DNA of 64,000 bases. It comes from Luteimonas huabeiensis HB2. GTDB lineage: Bacteria; Pseudomonadota; Gammaproteobacteria; Xanthomonadales; Xanthomonadaceae. The position numbers and the translations under genes are program-made. Under the pieces are notes generated by a model that was not told where the DNA came from, made no database searches, and saw only the letters and a program-made list of their open reading frames with translations. Position 1 is the stretch's first letter. Every line of letters starts with the position of its first letter. Positions 36,272 through 45,634 of this stretch are shown here, piece by piece. The DNA lies in contig NZ_JAAN01000019.1 in the NCBI RefSeq assembly GCF_000559025.1, forward strand, positions 62,001 to 126,000. The letters are read 5' to 3'.

Positions 36272-36729
36272 TGCAGCAGCATGGCTGGACACTGCTATTC
36301 CACGACAACCTGATTGAGCAGATGATGAAGCTGCGCGCAGCCGTGCTACGCGCGCAGGAGAACGACCCGGAGGGCTTTGAGTCCAACGCCAATGTCAAGT
36401 TCTTCCGGACCTTGATCCAGTTGATGCAAGACGTGGTGCCGGGCGATCCGGCGCGCGACGAATATCGTCAGGGCAACACGATGGGATCTGCCTACCGCCA
36501 CTGGCGGCGGGCCAAGCTCGGAAGACGATACCGGCTGTTCTTCCGGTACGACTCGAAGGCGAAGGTCATCGTGTACGCCTGGGTCAACGATGAACAGACC
36601 CTGCGGTCTTCGGGTAGCAAATCGGACCCGTATGTCGTGTTCGAGAAAATGCTCGGGCGCGGAAATCCGCCAGACGATTGGAACGCGCTGGTGCAGGCAA
36701 GCAAGCAGGATTGGAACAAACTGGAGTAG
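36271..36729 (+). CDS. yhaV: YhaV-family toxin (RelE-like RNase)
   Basis: 152 residues, matching YhaV. Typical features are WTLLFHDNLIEQM at the N-terminus, the region HWRRAKLGRRYRLFFRYDSK and AWVNDEQTLRSSGSKSDPYVVF. YhaV cleaves RNA in a translation-linked way and stops growth unless PrlF is present. As part of the ICE it likely acts as an addiction module that punishes loss of the element. It starts on the stop codon of prlF. Confidence 0.93.
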   Translation: MQQHGWTLLFHDNLIEQMMKLRAAVLRAQENDPEGFESNANVKFFRTLIQLMQDVVPGDPARDEYRQGNTMGSAYRHWRRAKLGRRYRLFFRYDSKAKVIVYAWVNDEQTLRSSGSKSDPYVVFEKMLGRGNPPDDWNALVQASKQDWNKLE

Positions 36730-36757
36730 GCAATTCCTCATGTAGCAGGAGACGACC

Positions 36758-37123
36758 ATGAACACGGCGACTCGTATCAGCACCGCAGAACGCCTCGGCC
36801 GCAGCTTCGGTCGTGGATGGCGCGCCTACGCGCGGGGCGAACGGCGGGTGTCGAACTGGTTGGCATCCAAGGGGATGCCGGTGGCTGGGGCCACCGCGCT
36901 GCTGTGGGGGATCAAGCTGGCTGCGCTGGGACTACTGCTCTACGTTGCTTTTTGGATCGCACTCGTGTTGCTGGCCTTGGCGGCGGCGGGATGGGCTGCT
37001 GCTGCCAATACCTCGGATGAAGATGAGTGGCCTTTCACCGACCTCACCGAGCTGCGCAAGACGCCGGGCTACGATCCCAATCTGTACAACGACACGTCGC
37101 ACGAGTTGTACAACGACGACTGA
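36758..37123 (+). CDS. DUF3742 protein of conjugative elements
   Basis: 121 residues. A basic N-terminal part (RLGRSFGRGWRAYARGERR) is followed by two hydrophobic segments (about 40-85) and an acidic tail (ELRKTPGYDPNLYNDTSHELYNDD). This family is found next to the secretion genes of PFGI-1/ICEclc-type elements; the function is unknown. It is convergent with traG, with an 11-base gap. Confidence 0.85.
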   Translation: MNTATRISTAERLGRSFGRGWRAYARGERRVSNWLASKGMPVAGATALLWGIKLAALGLLLYVAFWIALVLLALAAAGWAAAANTSDEDEWPFTDLTELRKTPGYDPNLYNDTSHELYNDD

Positions 37124-37134
37124 TCGGCCTCGTG

Positions 37135-38655
37135 CTACTTCAGCTTGCCTCCGGTGAGCGCCCCGGCGCCCTTGCCGCCAGCTTGGCCGGCGCTCTTGCT
37201 GCCATCGGAAAGCCCCTGGATGACGTGCCCGGCACGAATCCCAACCCAGGTGAGGCTCGCCAGCCAGAATCCCGGCAGGACCAGGAACATCGTGCCCATG
37301 ACGAACATCAGGAGCATGTCGCCGAAGGCATTGTTCAATCCCACCAGCGGGTCGAAGTTCGTGTGCGGCCGGTTCCAGCCGAACCCCCAGCCATAAAGCG
37401 CATCCAAGATCGTCGAATCGACCCAGCGTGCGAGCTGGAACCAGAAGTCCGTGAAGAACAGCGCGAACTGCACAACGCTGACGGTGATGACCGTCTTCAG
37501 GTCATAGGTGCCAACGACCAACACGAGCGGGATGCAGATGACCAGCGCCATCTTGAGCAAGGCAAGCACCATCGGCAGGGCCTGTCGAACGACGTCCATG
37601 GCGGGAAACGCGGCAATGGCGCCGACTGCCATCCCAACATCGCCCGTGGCCCGCGTCACGATGTTCGGCAGCGTCTTGTCGATCTGGCCGCCGTAGTCGG
37701 TATAGACGCTGCCCTGGTTTAATTTCTGCTGCCGTGGTGACGCGATGACGCGGATCACCGAGTCGTCCACCTCGGCCCGGGTCAAGAATCCGGCCCAGCC
37801 CGCCAGGCGATTCAACAGGCTGGGGTCCACCTGGCCCAGCAGCCGCGCCCGCAGGCCGTTGCTGCCATCGGCCCACCACTGCCTGCAGGTCGGATAGCCT
37901 CCACCGCTGGCCACCTGCGCCAGCCCCGCGTCGCGGTTACTGTCGTAGGGCCAGTCATCGCGCGGCGTGCTGGAACGGTACGTGTCGTAGTAGCCACCCG
38001 TGTCCGTGAAAAACCTCGATCCGATCCAAGTGACGTCGTGCATCTGCTGCTCATCGAGATCCGGGCGCTGCATGAACAGCTTGGCGCGCGCCGGTCCGTA
38101 GCAGTCGCGCGAGAAATCCGCCACCTCCTGCGCCAGCACCGGGTCGTCAATGCGGGTAGAGTCAATCTCCATGCGCATCTGCCGCAGGTCTGTTCCACAC
38201 GGAATCGCGGCAACCGAGGCGCCCGTGACGGCGCGCGAAAGCGCGTGCATGAAACCCCACCATACCGGCACCTTCGCCGACTGGTTGTTGAGCGTGCTGA
38301 ACGACTGCGACCAGCCGGTGTCCGTGGGCTGCGGCACGCTGACCTGGCACTGGGCCGAGCGCGAGCTGTCGTATTGGATGGTGCTGAGGTCCACGTCGAT
38401 GAACGGAATTCCGGCGAACATCACCACCACGATGGCGACGAACACCCGGTTCTCGATGCGCGCCGCCGAAAGCACGCCCTTGTTGCCTTCGTCGGCGCCT
38501 TCCGCACGGGCCTTCAGCCACTCCTGCACGATGACGGCGACGAAAGGCAGCGCGAATACCCCGCTGGATACCAGCACGGCCCAGATGCCGTTATTGACGA
38601 TCCAGGACACCAGCGTCAGGTAGTACTCCAGGTAGTCGGTCGTGAAAAGCGTCAT
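37135..38655 (-). CDS. traG: TraG-like inner-membrane conjugation protein
   Basis: 506 residues of the TraG N-terminal family. It begins with an aromatic membrane segment (YLEYYLTLVSWIVNNGIW), has a second helix (NRVFVAIVVVMFAGIPFIDVDL), a periplasmic part with several cysteines, and a C-terminal group of helices (MVLALLKMALVICIPLVLVVG; MLLMFVMGTMFLVLPGFW). It ends in a Gly/Lys-rich tail. In F-like systems TraG acts in pilus assembly and mating-pair stabilisation. It is the last gene of the third secretion operon. Confidence 0.88.
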   Translation of the reverse strand: MTLFTTDYLEYYLTLVSWIVNNGIWAVLVSSGVFALPFVAVIVQEWLKARAEGADEGNKGVLSAARIENRVFVAIVVVMFAGIPFIDVDLSTIQYDSSRSAQCQVSVPQPTDTGWSQSFSTLNNQSAKVPVWWGFMHALSRAVTGASVAAIPCGTDLRQMRMEIDSTRIDDPVLAQEVADFSRDCYGPARAKLFMQRPDLDEQQMHDVTWIGSRFFTDTGGYYDTYRSSTPRDDWPYDSNRDAGLAQVASGGGYPTCRQWWADGSNGLRARLLGQVDPSLLNRLAGWAGFLTRAEVDDSVIRVIASPRQQKLNQGSVYTDYGGQIDKTLPNIVTRATGDVGMAVGAIAAFPAMDVVRQALPMVLALLKMALVICIPLVLVVGTYDLKTVITVSVVQFALFFTDFWFQLARWVDSTILDALYGWGFGWNRPHTNFDPLVGLNNAFGDMLLMFVMGTMFLVLPGFWLASLTWVGIRAGHVIQGLSDGSKSAGQAGGKGAGALTGGKLK

Positions 38656-38670
38656 GACCCGAATCTCCTA

Positions 38671-39018
38671 TCAGCCCTGCAACAGCAGGCTGGCCTCCAG
38701 CGCCACGATGGCGACGGCACCGGCGATCTCGCTGCGCACCAGGCGGCGACGCGCCTGCGCGTCGGTCTCGCGCGCCAGCAGCCGGCGGCGCATCCACAAC
38801 CATCCGTAGGCCGTCGCCCCGTACAGGCACAGCCGCCACAGCAGGAAGTAGCCAGCCGCGGCCGCCAGCCACCGTTCCCAGCCGGCAACACTGCCGACCA
38901 GGTAGATGCCGGCGACGTTGGCGCCCACGGCCGCGGCGGCGATTGCCACCGTCCACAGCAGTGCCTTCGCGGCGCGCCGGCTGAACAGCCAGCGCGGACG
39001 CAGCCAGGTCGCGCTCAT
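38671..39018 (-). CDS. Small membrane protein of the secretion operon
   Basis: 115 residues with about three hydrophobic segments and many arginines (SRRAAKALLWTVAIAAAAVGA; WWLAAAAGYFLLWRLCLYG-like). I do not recognise a named family. It overlaps the preceding gene by four bases (ATGA) and is followed by traG after 15 bases, so it belongs to the same unit. A chaperone-like or accessory role for TraG is only a guess. Confidence 0.75.
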   Translation of the reverse strand: MSATWLRPRWLFSRRAAKALLWTVAIAAAAVGANVAGIYLVGSVAGWERWLAAAAGYFLLWRLCLYGATAYGWLWMRRRLLARETDAQARRRLVRSEIAGAVAIVALEASLLLQG

Positions 39019-40409
39019 GGCCGACTCCCCGGATTGCCCTTCTGCAACTGGTCGAGACGGTCGGGCACCGGATCGCCCTCGTAGATGCCGCGCGATCCAG
39101 CCGCGCGCGTGCTGTGACGCTGGATGATGGCCATGGGCGAGTTGTTGGCCAGCTCACGACGCAGTTCCAACTCGGTCTTGAGGTTGCGGATTTCCTGATC
39201 GAGGGTGTCGCTCTCGTGGTTCACTGCCTCGACCGCCAACTGGTTCGCCGCGACGTTGGGTTCCTTCTTGCCGGTCAGCAGGGTCCGCTGGAGAAGCAAT
39301 GCCTTCTCCAGAACCGACGACAGCGCGACCTCGGACGCCAGGCGCCGCGCCAGCAGGTCCTGGTCCGGCTCGTCGCGCAGCGCCTCGATGACGCCGCGCG
39401 TGATGGGCAGTGAGGTGCTGCCGGCTGCACGCAGGTTCTCGAACGTCGTGTTGCGCGTTCCCGAGATCAGCTCCTGCAAGGCTTCCAGCTTCGTCTCGTA
39501 TTCCTCCTGGATCAGCGGCGTCAGTCCGACGCCGGGCACCGTCTCGGTCTTGGTGCAGGAATCGCAGGTGCGCTGCTCCTGCTCGCCGAGAACCCGCGTC
39601 GCCCATTCGATCGCTTGCTGCGGCGAGGTCCAGGTCTGGCAGGACAGGCTCGCACAACTGGCGGGCGTGATGGAGGACGTATCCGTCACGCCGCGGCCGT
39701 TGACCAGGTTGTAGCCCGCGCGGGTGACATCGCCGACCACCCGGATCGCGGGCTGGCCAGCGCCGCCGGCATTGCTGCCGCCGACCCAGGGCACGCCGTC
39801 GTTGCCGCGGCGCGTCTCGGCCTGCTCGATCGCCGAAACGGCATCCGTGCTCGACACGGCATCGCGCAAGGCCATGCCTTCGGCCATCTGGCTCCAGCCC
39901 AACTGTCCGCCCGCCATGTCGGCCATCCTCTCGGCCATGGCGCGGCACGTCAGCTTGGAGCGGTCGAAGTCCATCCGCGCTTGCAGCACGCCGTTGGTGA
40001 GCAGGTTGTAGAGGCCCGGATCGGCGCGTTGAATGATCAGCGCAGGCAGGGACGCCACGGCACTCGTCGCGCTCTGGATCACGTTGCCCATGATCTGTTG
40101 GAAGCCGTTCGTGATGCCGTTGAGCTGATTGCGCAGCGTGGTCTGGATGCTCATGTCGCCGCAGATGAGGTTGCTGTTCCAGCCCACGCCGACGCCGATC
40201 GAGCGCATGCCGGCCGCACGTCCCATCGACACCGCACTGCCGCCACCGATGGAGTACATCACCTCATCACCGATGACGGGGCCGCTGGTCTGGAAGCCGG
40301 TCTGCGCCCACGCGAGCCCGCAGCCCAGAGCAAGCGAGCCGGCCAGTGTGGTCGGGCGCAGCAGGCGGCGCGCCTTGGTCGAAAGGTTCATCAGTTCAGG
40401 ACGCTTCAT
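39015..40409 (-). CDS. ICE secretion protein, TIGR03755 type
   Basis: 464 residues. Signal peptide LAGSLALGCGLAWAQ, then a glycine-rich mature start (GDEVMYSIGGGSAVSMG), a Cys-containing middle and a long helical C-terminal part. It matches the TIGR03755 (PFL_4711-like) conserved proteins of ICEs, probably comparable to TraH of F-like systems in pilus assembly. I chose MKRPELMN; a longer start exists nine codons upstream. A gap of 10 bases separates it from the TraU-like gene. Confidence 0.85.
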   Translation of the reverse strand: MKRPELMNLSTKARRLLRPTTLAGSLALGCGLAWAQTGFQTSGPVIGDEVMYSIGGGSAVSMGRAAGMRSIGVGVGWNSNLICGDMSIQTTLRNQLNGITNGFQQIMGNVIQSATSAVASLPALIIQRADPGLYNLLTNGVLQARMDFDRSKLTCRAMAERMADMAGGQLGWSQMAEGMALRDAVSSTDAVSAIEQAETRRGNDGVPWVGGSNAGGAGQPAIRVVGDVTRAGYNLVNGRGVTDTSSITPASCASLSCQTWTSPQQAIEWATRVLGEQEQRTCDSCTKTETVPGVGLTPLIQEEYETKLEALQELISGTRNTTFENLRAAGSTSLPITRGVIEALRDEPDQDLLARRLASEVALSSVLEKALLLQRTLLTGKKEPNVAANQLAVEAVNHESDTLDQEIRNLKTELELRRELANNSPMAIIQRHSTRAAGSRGIYEGDPVPDRLDQLQKGNPGSRP

Positions 40410-40419
40410 CGCCGTACCC

Positions 40420-41367
40420 TCAATTGAAATCGACACTGCCGAGGAACACCTGGCCGCGGCGCTCGCAGCACGAATACGGCCGCCACAGCGCCCAGGCGTA
40501 GTCGCCCTGCTGGGCCTGGGTCAGGAAGCCGGTGCGCGGGAAAACCGAGCAGGACGAGGACAGGACTGGCGTGAGTTCCTGCCACTTGCCGGTCGAGGCA
40601 TCGCCCTCCATCAGCGCGCCGGCCGGCCAGTAGCCGTCGCTGGAGTTGGCGAGTAGCGGTTGATAGACGTGGATCTGCCCGCGGCGCGTGACGACATCGC
40701 CCGCGCGCTGGGCCACCACGGCGCCGGCCTTGTGGTCGTCGGTCTGGTGCAGGAAACCGCCGCGGGGATACACATTGCCCCAGAGGTTCAGGGTGGTACG
40801 CCCGCCGACCTCGCGCATGCCCGGAATCAGCGCTTCCGGGTAGGCCATCTCGGGCACGTTGTAGCGCCAGGCCAGCGTATCCAGAGTGCTGAGCAGATAC
40901 GGCATGAATGCCGTGCCCGCGCCTTCGCAGAAGTAGCCGGAAGACGAGACGAACTGGTTGAACACCTCCACGCCGGGGTGACCGATGACGTCCGCGTTCT
41001 TGAACTTCGCGAGATTGTTTTCGTGGTCTTCGTTCGTGGTTCCGTCCCCGCCGGCCTGGGCCGAAGGATTGGGCGTGCTCATGGCGCGCACCTCAACCCA
41101 GGGGTTCTCGCCGGTGTTCGAGTACGACGACACCACCGCATCGGGGATGTAGTGGCGCACCTTGACGGAGGTGCGCACCGTGCAGCCCGTCCACGTGCAG
41201 AAGAGCCAGTAGCAGATGCCTACCACGCGGTACTCAAGGCAGTCTGGCGACGCCACCGAACCTACGATGCTCGCGGTATTCACGGCGTAGCTGCTCGTGG
41301 CGCCGAGCAGCAGAACGGAGGCGACTACCCCGCGCAGACGGCGCAGAAGATCGAATGGGCGGATCAC
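40420..41367 (-). CDS. TraU-like ICE protein, TIGR03756 type
   Basis: 315 residues with a signal peptide (VASVLLLGATSSYAVNT) and many cysteines (SPDCLEYRVVGICYWLFCTWTGC, quoted in part; SSCSVFPR; YSCCERRGQVF). It matches the TIGR03756 family, which resembles TraU, needed for mating-pair formation in the periplasm. The many cysteines suggest disulphide bonds made with help of the DsbA-like protein at 41992-42753. It overlaps the preceding gene (ATGA). Confidence 0.87.
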   Translation of the reverse strand: MIRPFDLLRRLRGVVASVLLLGATSSYAVNTASIVGSVASPDCLEYRVVGICYWLFCTWTGCTVRTSVKVRHYIPDAVVSSYSNTGENPWVEVRAMSTPNPSAQAGGDGTTNEDHENNLAKFKNADVIGHPGVEVFNQFVSSSGYFCEGAGTAFMPYLLSTLDTLAWRYNVPEMAYPEALIPGMREVGGRTTLNLWGNVYPRGGFLHQTDDHKAGAVVAQRAGDVVTRRGQIHVYQPLLANSSDGYWPAGALMEGDASTGKWQELTPVLSSSCSVFPRTGFLTQAQQGDYAWALWRPYSCCERRGQVFLGSVDFN

Positions 41368-41810
41368 GGTTCGGTCCTCCGATGCTGTTCGATGCGCGCG
41401 ACGGCGCGAGCCACGTCCGGCTCGCCATAGACCACGTAGCGCAGGTCAACCACGACGGCCGGGATGCTGGTGATGCCCAGGCTCCATGCGTCGGTGACGC
41501 CCTGGTAAGCGGAAGCGATGCGACGCTGGAGGTCGGCACCGCCGCTGCCGAGCCGGCGCTTGACGATGGCCGTCGCCTGTTTGGGGTCGGCAGGCAGTTC
41601 CGCAGAAAGCTCAGCTTCGATCCGGGGCGCTGCGTCCAACTCGATCAGCCGTTCGCCGCCCATGGTCTTGACTGGGTGATGGCTGTCGGTGACGACCAGC
41701 ACGTCGGCGGCGAAGGCGGCCGGGCCGAGGATGGCAAGAGAAGCCGGCAGCGCAAAGGCCAGGACGAGGGTTCGCCAGCCCGATGCGAACCTGGAAATGG
41801 ATGCTGGCAT
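41364..41810 (-). CDS. ICE secretion protein, TIGR03757 type
   Basis: 148 residues. Signal peptide LVLAFALPASLAILGPAAFAADV, then a small domain with thioredoxin-like SIPAVVVDLRYVVYG, as in TrbC/TraW-type proteins. It matches TIGR03757. It is the first gene of the third secretion operon; the ATTGTTTG motif lies 61 bases upstream. Confidence 0.85.
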   Translation of the reverse strand: MPASISRFASGWRTLVLAFALPASLAILGPAAFAADVLVVTDSHHPVKTMGGERLIELDAAPRIEAELSAELPADPKQATAIVKRRLGSGGADLQRRIASAYQGVTDAWSLGITSIPAVVVDLRYVVYGEPDVARAVARIEQHRRTEP

Positions 41811-41870
41811 GTCGCGTGCCCCGGAAGTGGATCAGGGCCGTAGTCAAACGCGAACCCGGTGCTGTCCCAA

Positions 41871-41878
41871 CAAACAAT
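41871..41878 (-). promoter_or_regulatory. Shared ATTGTTTG core upstream of third operon
   Basis: Coding-strand context GCGATGCGCATTGTTTGTTGG. The same core, in similar context, is found upstream of the other two secretion operons (50518-50525 and 56629-56636). It is a candidate activator site; no standard sigma-70 -35/-10 pair accompanies it. Confidence 0.55.
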
Positions 41879-41927
41879 GCGCATCGCGGACTGCCCGCAT
41901 ACCTGCTTGTCTTGCGCCAATGAAGAA

Positions 41928-41947
41928 GCGGAGGCCGAGGCCTCCGC
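41928..41947 (-). terminator. Hairpin after second secretion operon
   Basis: GCGGAGGC-CTCG-GCCTCCGC on the minus strand, 8-base-pair stem, 45 bases after the stop of the DsbA-like gene. The following sequence (TTCTTCATTGG) is only moderately T-rich, so termination may be partial. Confidence 0.6.
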
Positions 41948-41991
41948 AGCAACCGATGAAGTGACGGAGCCGAAGCCCTACGGGCGACGGG

Positions 41992-42753
41992 CTACCTTGG
42001 CGCTTCGGAAGCGTCGGCTGGAGTCCCGGTGCTGGGTACGTCGGCCGTGTCGTCGGTCGCGAGCATGTCCATGGCCGACAGCAAGGCATCGCCCTCGATC
42101 GGCCCCTGCAGCAGAATCGCCTGGCCGGTCTGGCGATCGTGCAGGCGCAGCGACGGCGTGGCGGTCACGCCGCTCTTGGTGGCTTCCACGGCCTGGGCGC
42201 GGATGACCGTATCGGCCCGCTCGGTTGCCAAGCACTGTTCGATGGCCGGCGTCGATTCGGGATAGCGAAGGCCATCGGGCAGGCCCTGACCGTCGCTGCG
42301 CGTGTGGGCATAGACCCACTCGACGGCTTGCCAGAACGCGGCATGCCCGCCCGCTTCGGCGGCGCACTCGGTCAGGCGTGCCTCGGCCAACGCGGCCGGC
42401 TCGTGCGCGGCCAGCGGCAGGTGGTGCCATTGCAGGGCCACGTCGGCGTTGTTCCCGACCCACCGCTTGAGCTGCGGAAAGTACTCTTTGCAGAACGGGC
42501 ATTCCAGGTCGGCATAGAACGTAAGCGTGAAACGGCTCTCCGAGCTTCCCATCAACCACGGCGGCCCGTCAGTTCCTGTGCTGGCGACCGTGGAGGCAGG
42601 CTGCGGCGAGGACTCACCTGGCGGCCGGAGCACGAGCCAGATCAGCAGCAGGGCGCCCAACCCAGCGGCGACGGCCCAAGGCCAGCGAGGCCGCGGGCGC
42701 CGACGACGGAACGCCTGCACCTGGATAGGAATGGAGGGACGATTCTGTTCCAT
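41992..42753 (-). CDS. DsbA/DsbC-like thiol-disulphide protein of the ICE
   Basis: 253 residues. One N-terminal membrane helix (WPWAVAAGLGALLLIWLVL) anchors a periplasmic thioredoxin-fold domain with the redox motif CPFC in YADLECPFCKEYFPQLKRW and a cis-proline region GVTATPSLRLHD. It probably forms or repairs disulphides of the Cys-rich secretion proteins encoded next to it. It is the last gene of the second operon, 13 bases after the VirB4-like gene. Confidence 0.88.
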   Translation of the reverse strand: MEQNRPSIPIQVQAFRRRRPRPRWPWAVAAGLGALLLIWLVLRPPGESSPQPASTVASTGTDGPPWLMGSSESRFTLTFYADLECPFCKEYFPQLKRWVGNNADVALQWHHLPLAAHEPAALAEARLTECAAEAGGHAAFWQAVEWVYAHTRSDGQGLPDGLRYPESTPAIEQCLATERADTVIRAQAVEATKSGVTATPSLRLHDRQTGQAILLQGPIEGDALLSAMDMLATDDTADVPSTGTPADASEAPR

Positions 42754-42766
42754 GACGGTCTCCGGC

Positions 42767-45634
42767 TTACGCCAATTCCAGGGCCGGCGACTCGATGCCG
42801 CGTGCCTGGTCGATCTTCTCGGCCACCTTGAAAGCCGCTTCCAGTTCGGTGCAGCCGTACTGCTGCATGAGCTGGTAACGGTCGGCCTTCTCCTCGGGTT
42901 CGGTTTGCGCCAACGCCAAGAAGAGACTTGGAGGCACAGCCCGGAAAAGCACTTCCATGCTCTTGGAGAGGATGACGCCCTCGGTGAACTTGCCGGCCTC
43001 TTTGCGTGCCGACAGCATCAGCGCCTTCTGCGCTGGCGAAAGTTCGCGGAACCGCGCGATCTTCTCCACCTCGTCTGGCGGCATCGACAGGCAGATCCAC
43101 CACTCGATCATGTTGAGCATGGGCTCCGCGGCGCGCGGCAGGTCGTCGATATTTTGTGTGGCGAGCCAGAACCAGGCCCCCAACTTGCGCCACATTTTCG
43201 TGATCTTCACGACGTAGGGCGCGAGCAGCGGATTTTTCGTGATGATGTGACCTTCATCGGTCACGTTGATGATTGGCCGCCCCAGGAACTGATCGCGTTC
43301 GGCAATGTTGTTGACCGTGCTGATGAGGCTGATGTACGCGATCGATAGCTGCGCGTTGTAGCCCTCGCGAGCATAGGTCGCCAGATCGACCAGCGTGATG
43401 TCGGCCTCGGGCCACGGTGTGCCGTCGCGGTCGAACATCTCGCCGTCCGTCCCTTGACAGAACATGTCCATTGCATCCGCCATTTCCAGCAGCCGCACGC
43501 GCCGCATCTCAGGCAACGTCGAATCCTGGCCGCGGGCACGCAGCGCATTGCGCACGTCGCGCGTCAGCACCGTGCGCTTCTCGGCAACGCAGCGTTCGGC
43601 CGCATCGAGGATGCACTGGCGGATCAGCGAGCGATCGGCTCGTGTCATCCGAGCCTCTTCCTTGTCTTCGCCACCAGTGATCATCAGGCGCGCCGTGATC
43701 TCCAGTTCGCCCAGCACGTCGCGCTGCTCGTCGGCCTCCATCGCCGAGGCGTCCGGCGGCAGGTCCTCGTCCAGCGCATCGGCGTCGAGGGTTTGCACGT
43801 CGCTCGGTGTTTCGATCAGCCGGCGCGCGTCTGCGAATGGCGCGAGGCTGATGCCCGACCCTGGAGCCAGCTTCACCCGATTCACGGTGAGGCCAAGGCG
43901 CCGGGCGAAGTCGCTGAACAGACCGAAGCTGTTGCCTGCTTCCACGATGAACAGCCGCGGCCGGTAGATGGCCGTGACCTGGTTCAGCAGGTTATTGAGC
44001 GTGGCGCTCTTGCCGGAGCCGGTGGGGCCGAACAGGAACAGATGAGCGTTCATCTGCCGGTCCAGGCGGTTGAGCGGGTCGAAAGTGATCGGGCCGCCGC
44101 CGCGATTGAAGAAGGTGTTGCCCGGATGGCCGGTGCCCTGGCTGCGGCCCCAGGTCGGGGAGAGATTTGCCACATGCTGGGCGAACATCAGTTGGGTGAA
44201 CCAGTTCCGCCGATCCTGCGCTGGGTTGTAGCTGCACGGCAGCCAGCGCAGGTAGCTGTTCAATGGTGCAACTTCATCGTCCTCGCGCACGGGCTGCAGG
44301 CCCGCGTTGAGCATCACGTTGGCGAGATCCAGGCCGCGCCGGTCGAGTTCGGCTTCGTCGCGTCCGCGCAAGTAGAAGACCAAGGTGCCTCGATAGAGCT
44401 TGTGCGCACTGCCAATGAGCGAGCGGGCCTCCTGCACATCCTTCAGCGTCTGCTCCGATGCCAGCGTTTCCCCGACGGCCTTCTTCGCGAGGTGGTTGAG
44501 GTGCGATTCGAGGATGTCCTGGGGCGTCGCCACCATCGTCAGACACATGGTCGTGTCCTCGGGCATCTGGTCGAACAGCGTGTTGATTGCATCGCCCTTG
44601 CGGGTTTCGCCGGTCAGGTGCCCCGTACCGGGCGGCATGCGCAGCCGGTCGGTTACCAGCACGCGATGCGGCATGCCATCGAAGTACCAGGTGCCGTGCC
44701 CGGCATCGGATCGAGGCTGGCCGAAGAACAGCCGTTGGCTGAAATCCCGCCCGCTCGCCAGTTCGATCTCGCCTTCCTCCACCTCGTCGGGATAGCGGGC
44801 CAGCGCATAGAAGCGTTCCCGATCCTCAGCATCGGACCCGAGCATCGTGGGACGTGGGTTGAACCACCGCAGCAGCCAGTTGTGAACGTCGGCCGCGCCC
44901 ATGCGCCGGGCCTGGATGCCGGCGTTCGCCAGCCCGCCGCACAGGCGGTCGCAGACGATGTTCAGCATCTGCTCGGGGGTCTGTCCGCGGCGGTTCGCCT
45001 GGCCGGTGGCCCGGCGATAGACCACCATGCGCACGCGCCGCGTCTGGCCGCGCCAGCGCAGCCGCGTGACCACCGTGTCCTCGAACAGGCCTCCGGGCTT
45101 GGCCACCGCGCGCAGGTGGTGGCCGAAGAAGCGAAGGTAGAACTCGGTGAAGGCCGTGCCACGGGCGCGCGGCTGCACGTAGTCGCGCAGGGTCTGCATG
45201 TACTGGTCGAAGCTGGGCTCGTCCTGCGCGTAGAGCTGTAGCACCCAGGGGTTCTCGTCCAGTTCGTCAAACGAGTCCTGGAGCGCGTTTTCGAGCGCAT
45301 CGCGGGCATGCGCGAGCCAGCCGGGCTCCCGGCCCTCGGTTCCCAGCGGCACCAACTCGTAGAACGCCGCGACCGATTGCCCGTCCTCCAGTAGCATGGA
45401 CTTCGACTGCGGCAGGAACTCCACCCACGGCAGCAGTTCCGCGAACGACGGCGCGACGTCGTACAGTGCTTGCTCGTCCGCCATGGTCGCCGGCCTGTGG
45501 CCCTGGACAGCCGTTCCAGGTTCGGGGATGCCGGCCTGGCGCAAGGCATCGACGTGTCGCTGCCAGCCGTCCGGCTGCTCGTCATCGCCACCACCGGATG
45601 CGGCCAGCTTCGGCCAGGGGAGTTTCCAGCGCAT
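42767..45634 (-). CDS. VirB4-like conjugative transfer ATPase (TIGR03744)
   Basis: 955 residues. The N-terminal TraC/VirB4 domain is followed by an ATPase core with Walker A GPTGSGKS (536-543) and a late Walker-B-like VTDEGHII. It powers assembly of the type IV secretion channel at the inner membrane. The size agrees with the ICE-type TraC family. It starts on the stop codon of the lipoprotein gene (TGATG) and is the largest gene of the second operon. Confidence 0.94.
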   Translation of the reverse strand: MRWKLPWPKLAASGGGDDEQPDGWQRHVDALRQAGIPEPGTAVQGHRPATMADEQALYDVAPSFAELLPWVEFLPQSKSMLLEDGQSVAAFYELVPLGTEGREPGWLAHARDALENALQDSFDELDENPWVLQLYAQDEPSFDQYMQTLRDYVQPRARGTAFTEFYLRFFGHHLRAVAKPGGLFEDTVVTRLRWRGQTRRVRMVVYRRATGQANRRGQTPEQMLNIVCDRLCGGLANAGIQARRMGAADVHNWLLRWFNPRPTMLGSDAEDRERFYALARYPDEVEEGEIELASGRDFSQRLFFGQPRSDAGHGTWYFDGMPHRVLVTDRLRMPPGTGHLTGETRKGDAINTLFDQMPEDTTMCLTMVATPQDILESHLNHLAKKAVGETLASEQTLKDVQEARSLIGSAHKLYRGTLVFYLRGRDEAELDRRGLDLANVMLNAGLQPVREDDEVAPLNSYLRWLPCSYNPAQDRRNWFTQLMFAQHVANLSPTWGRSQGTGHPGNTFFNRGGGPITFDPLNRLDRQMNAHLFLFGPTGSGKSATLNNLLNQVTAIYRPRLFIVEAGNSFGLFSDFARRLGLTVNRVKLAPGSGISLAPFADARRLIETPSDVQTLDADALDEDLPPDASAMEADEQRDVLGELEITARLMITGGEDKEEARMTRADRSLIRQCILDAAERCVAEKRTVLTRDVRNALRARGQDSTLPEMRRVRLLEMADAMDMFCQGTDGEMFDRDGTPWPEADITLVDLATYAREGYNAQLSIAYISLISTVNNIAERDQFLGRPIINVTDEGHIITKNPLLAPYVVKITKMWRKLGAWFWLATQNIDDLPRAAEPMLNMIEWWICLSMPPDEVEKIARFRELSPAQKALMLSARKEAGKFTEGVILSKSMEVLFRAVPPSLFLALAQTEPEEKADRYQLMQQYGCTELEAAFKVAEKIDQARGIESPALELA

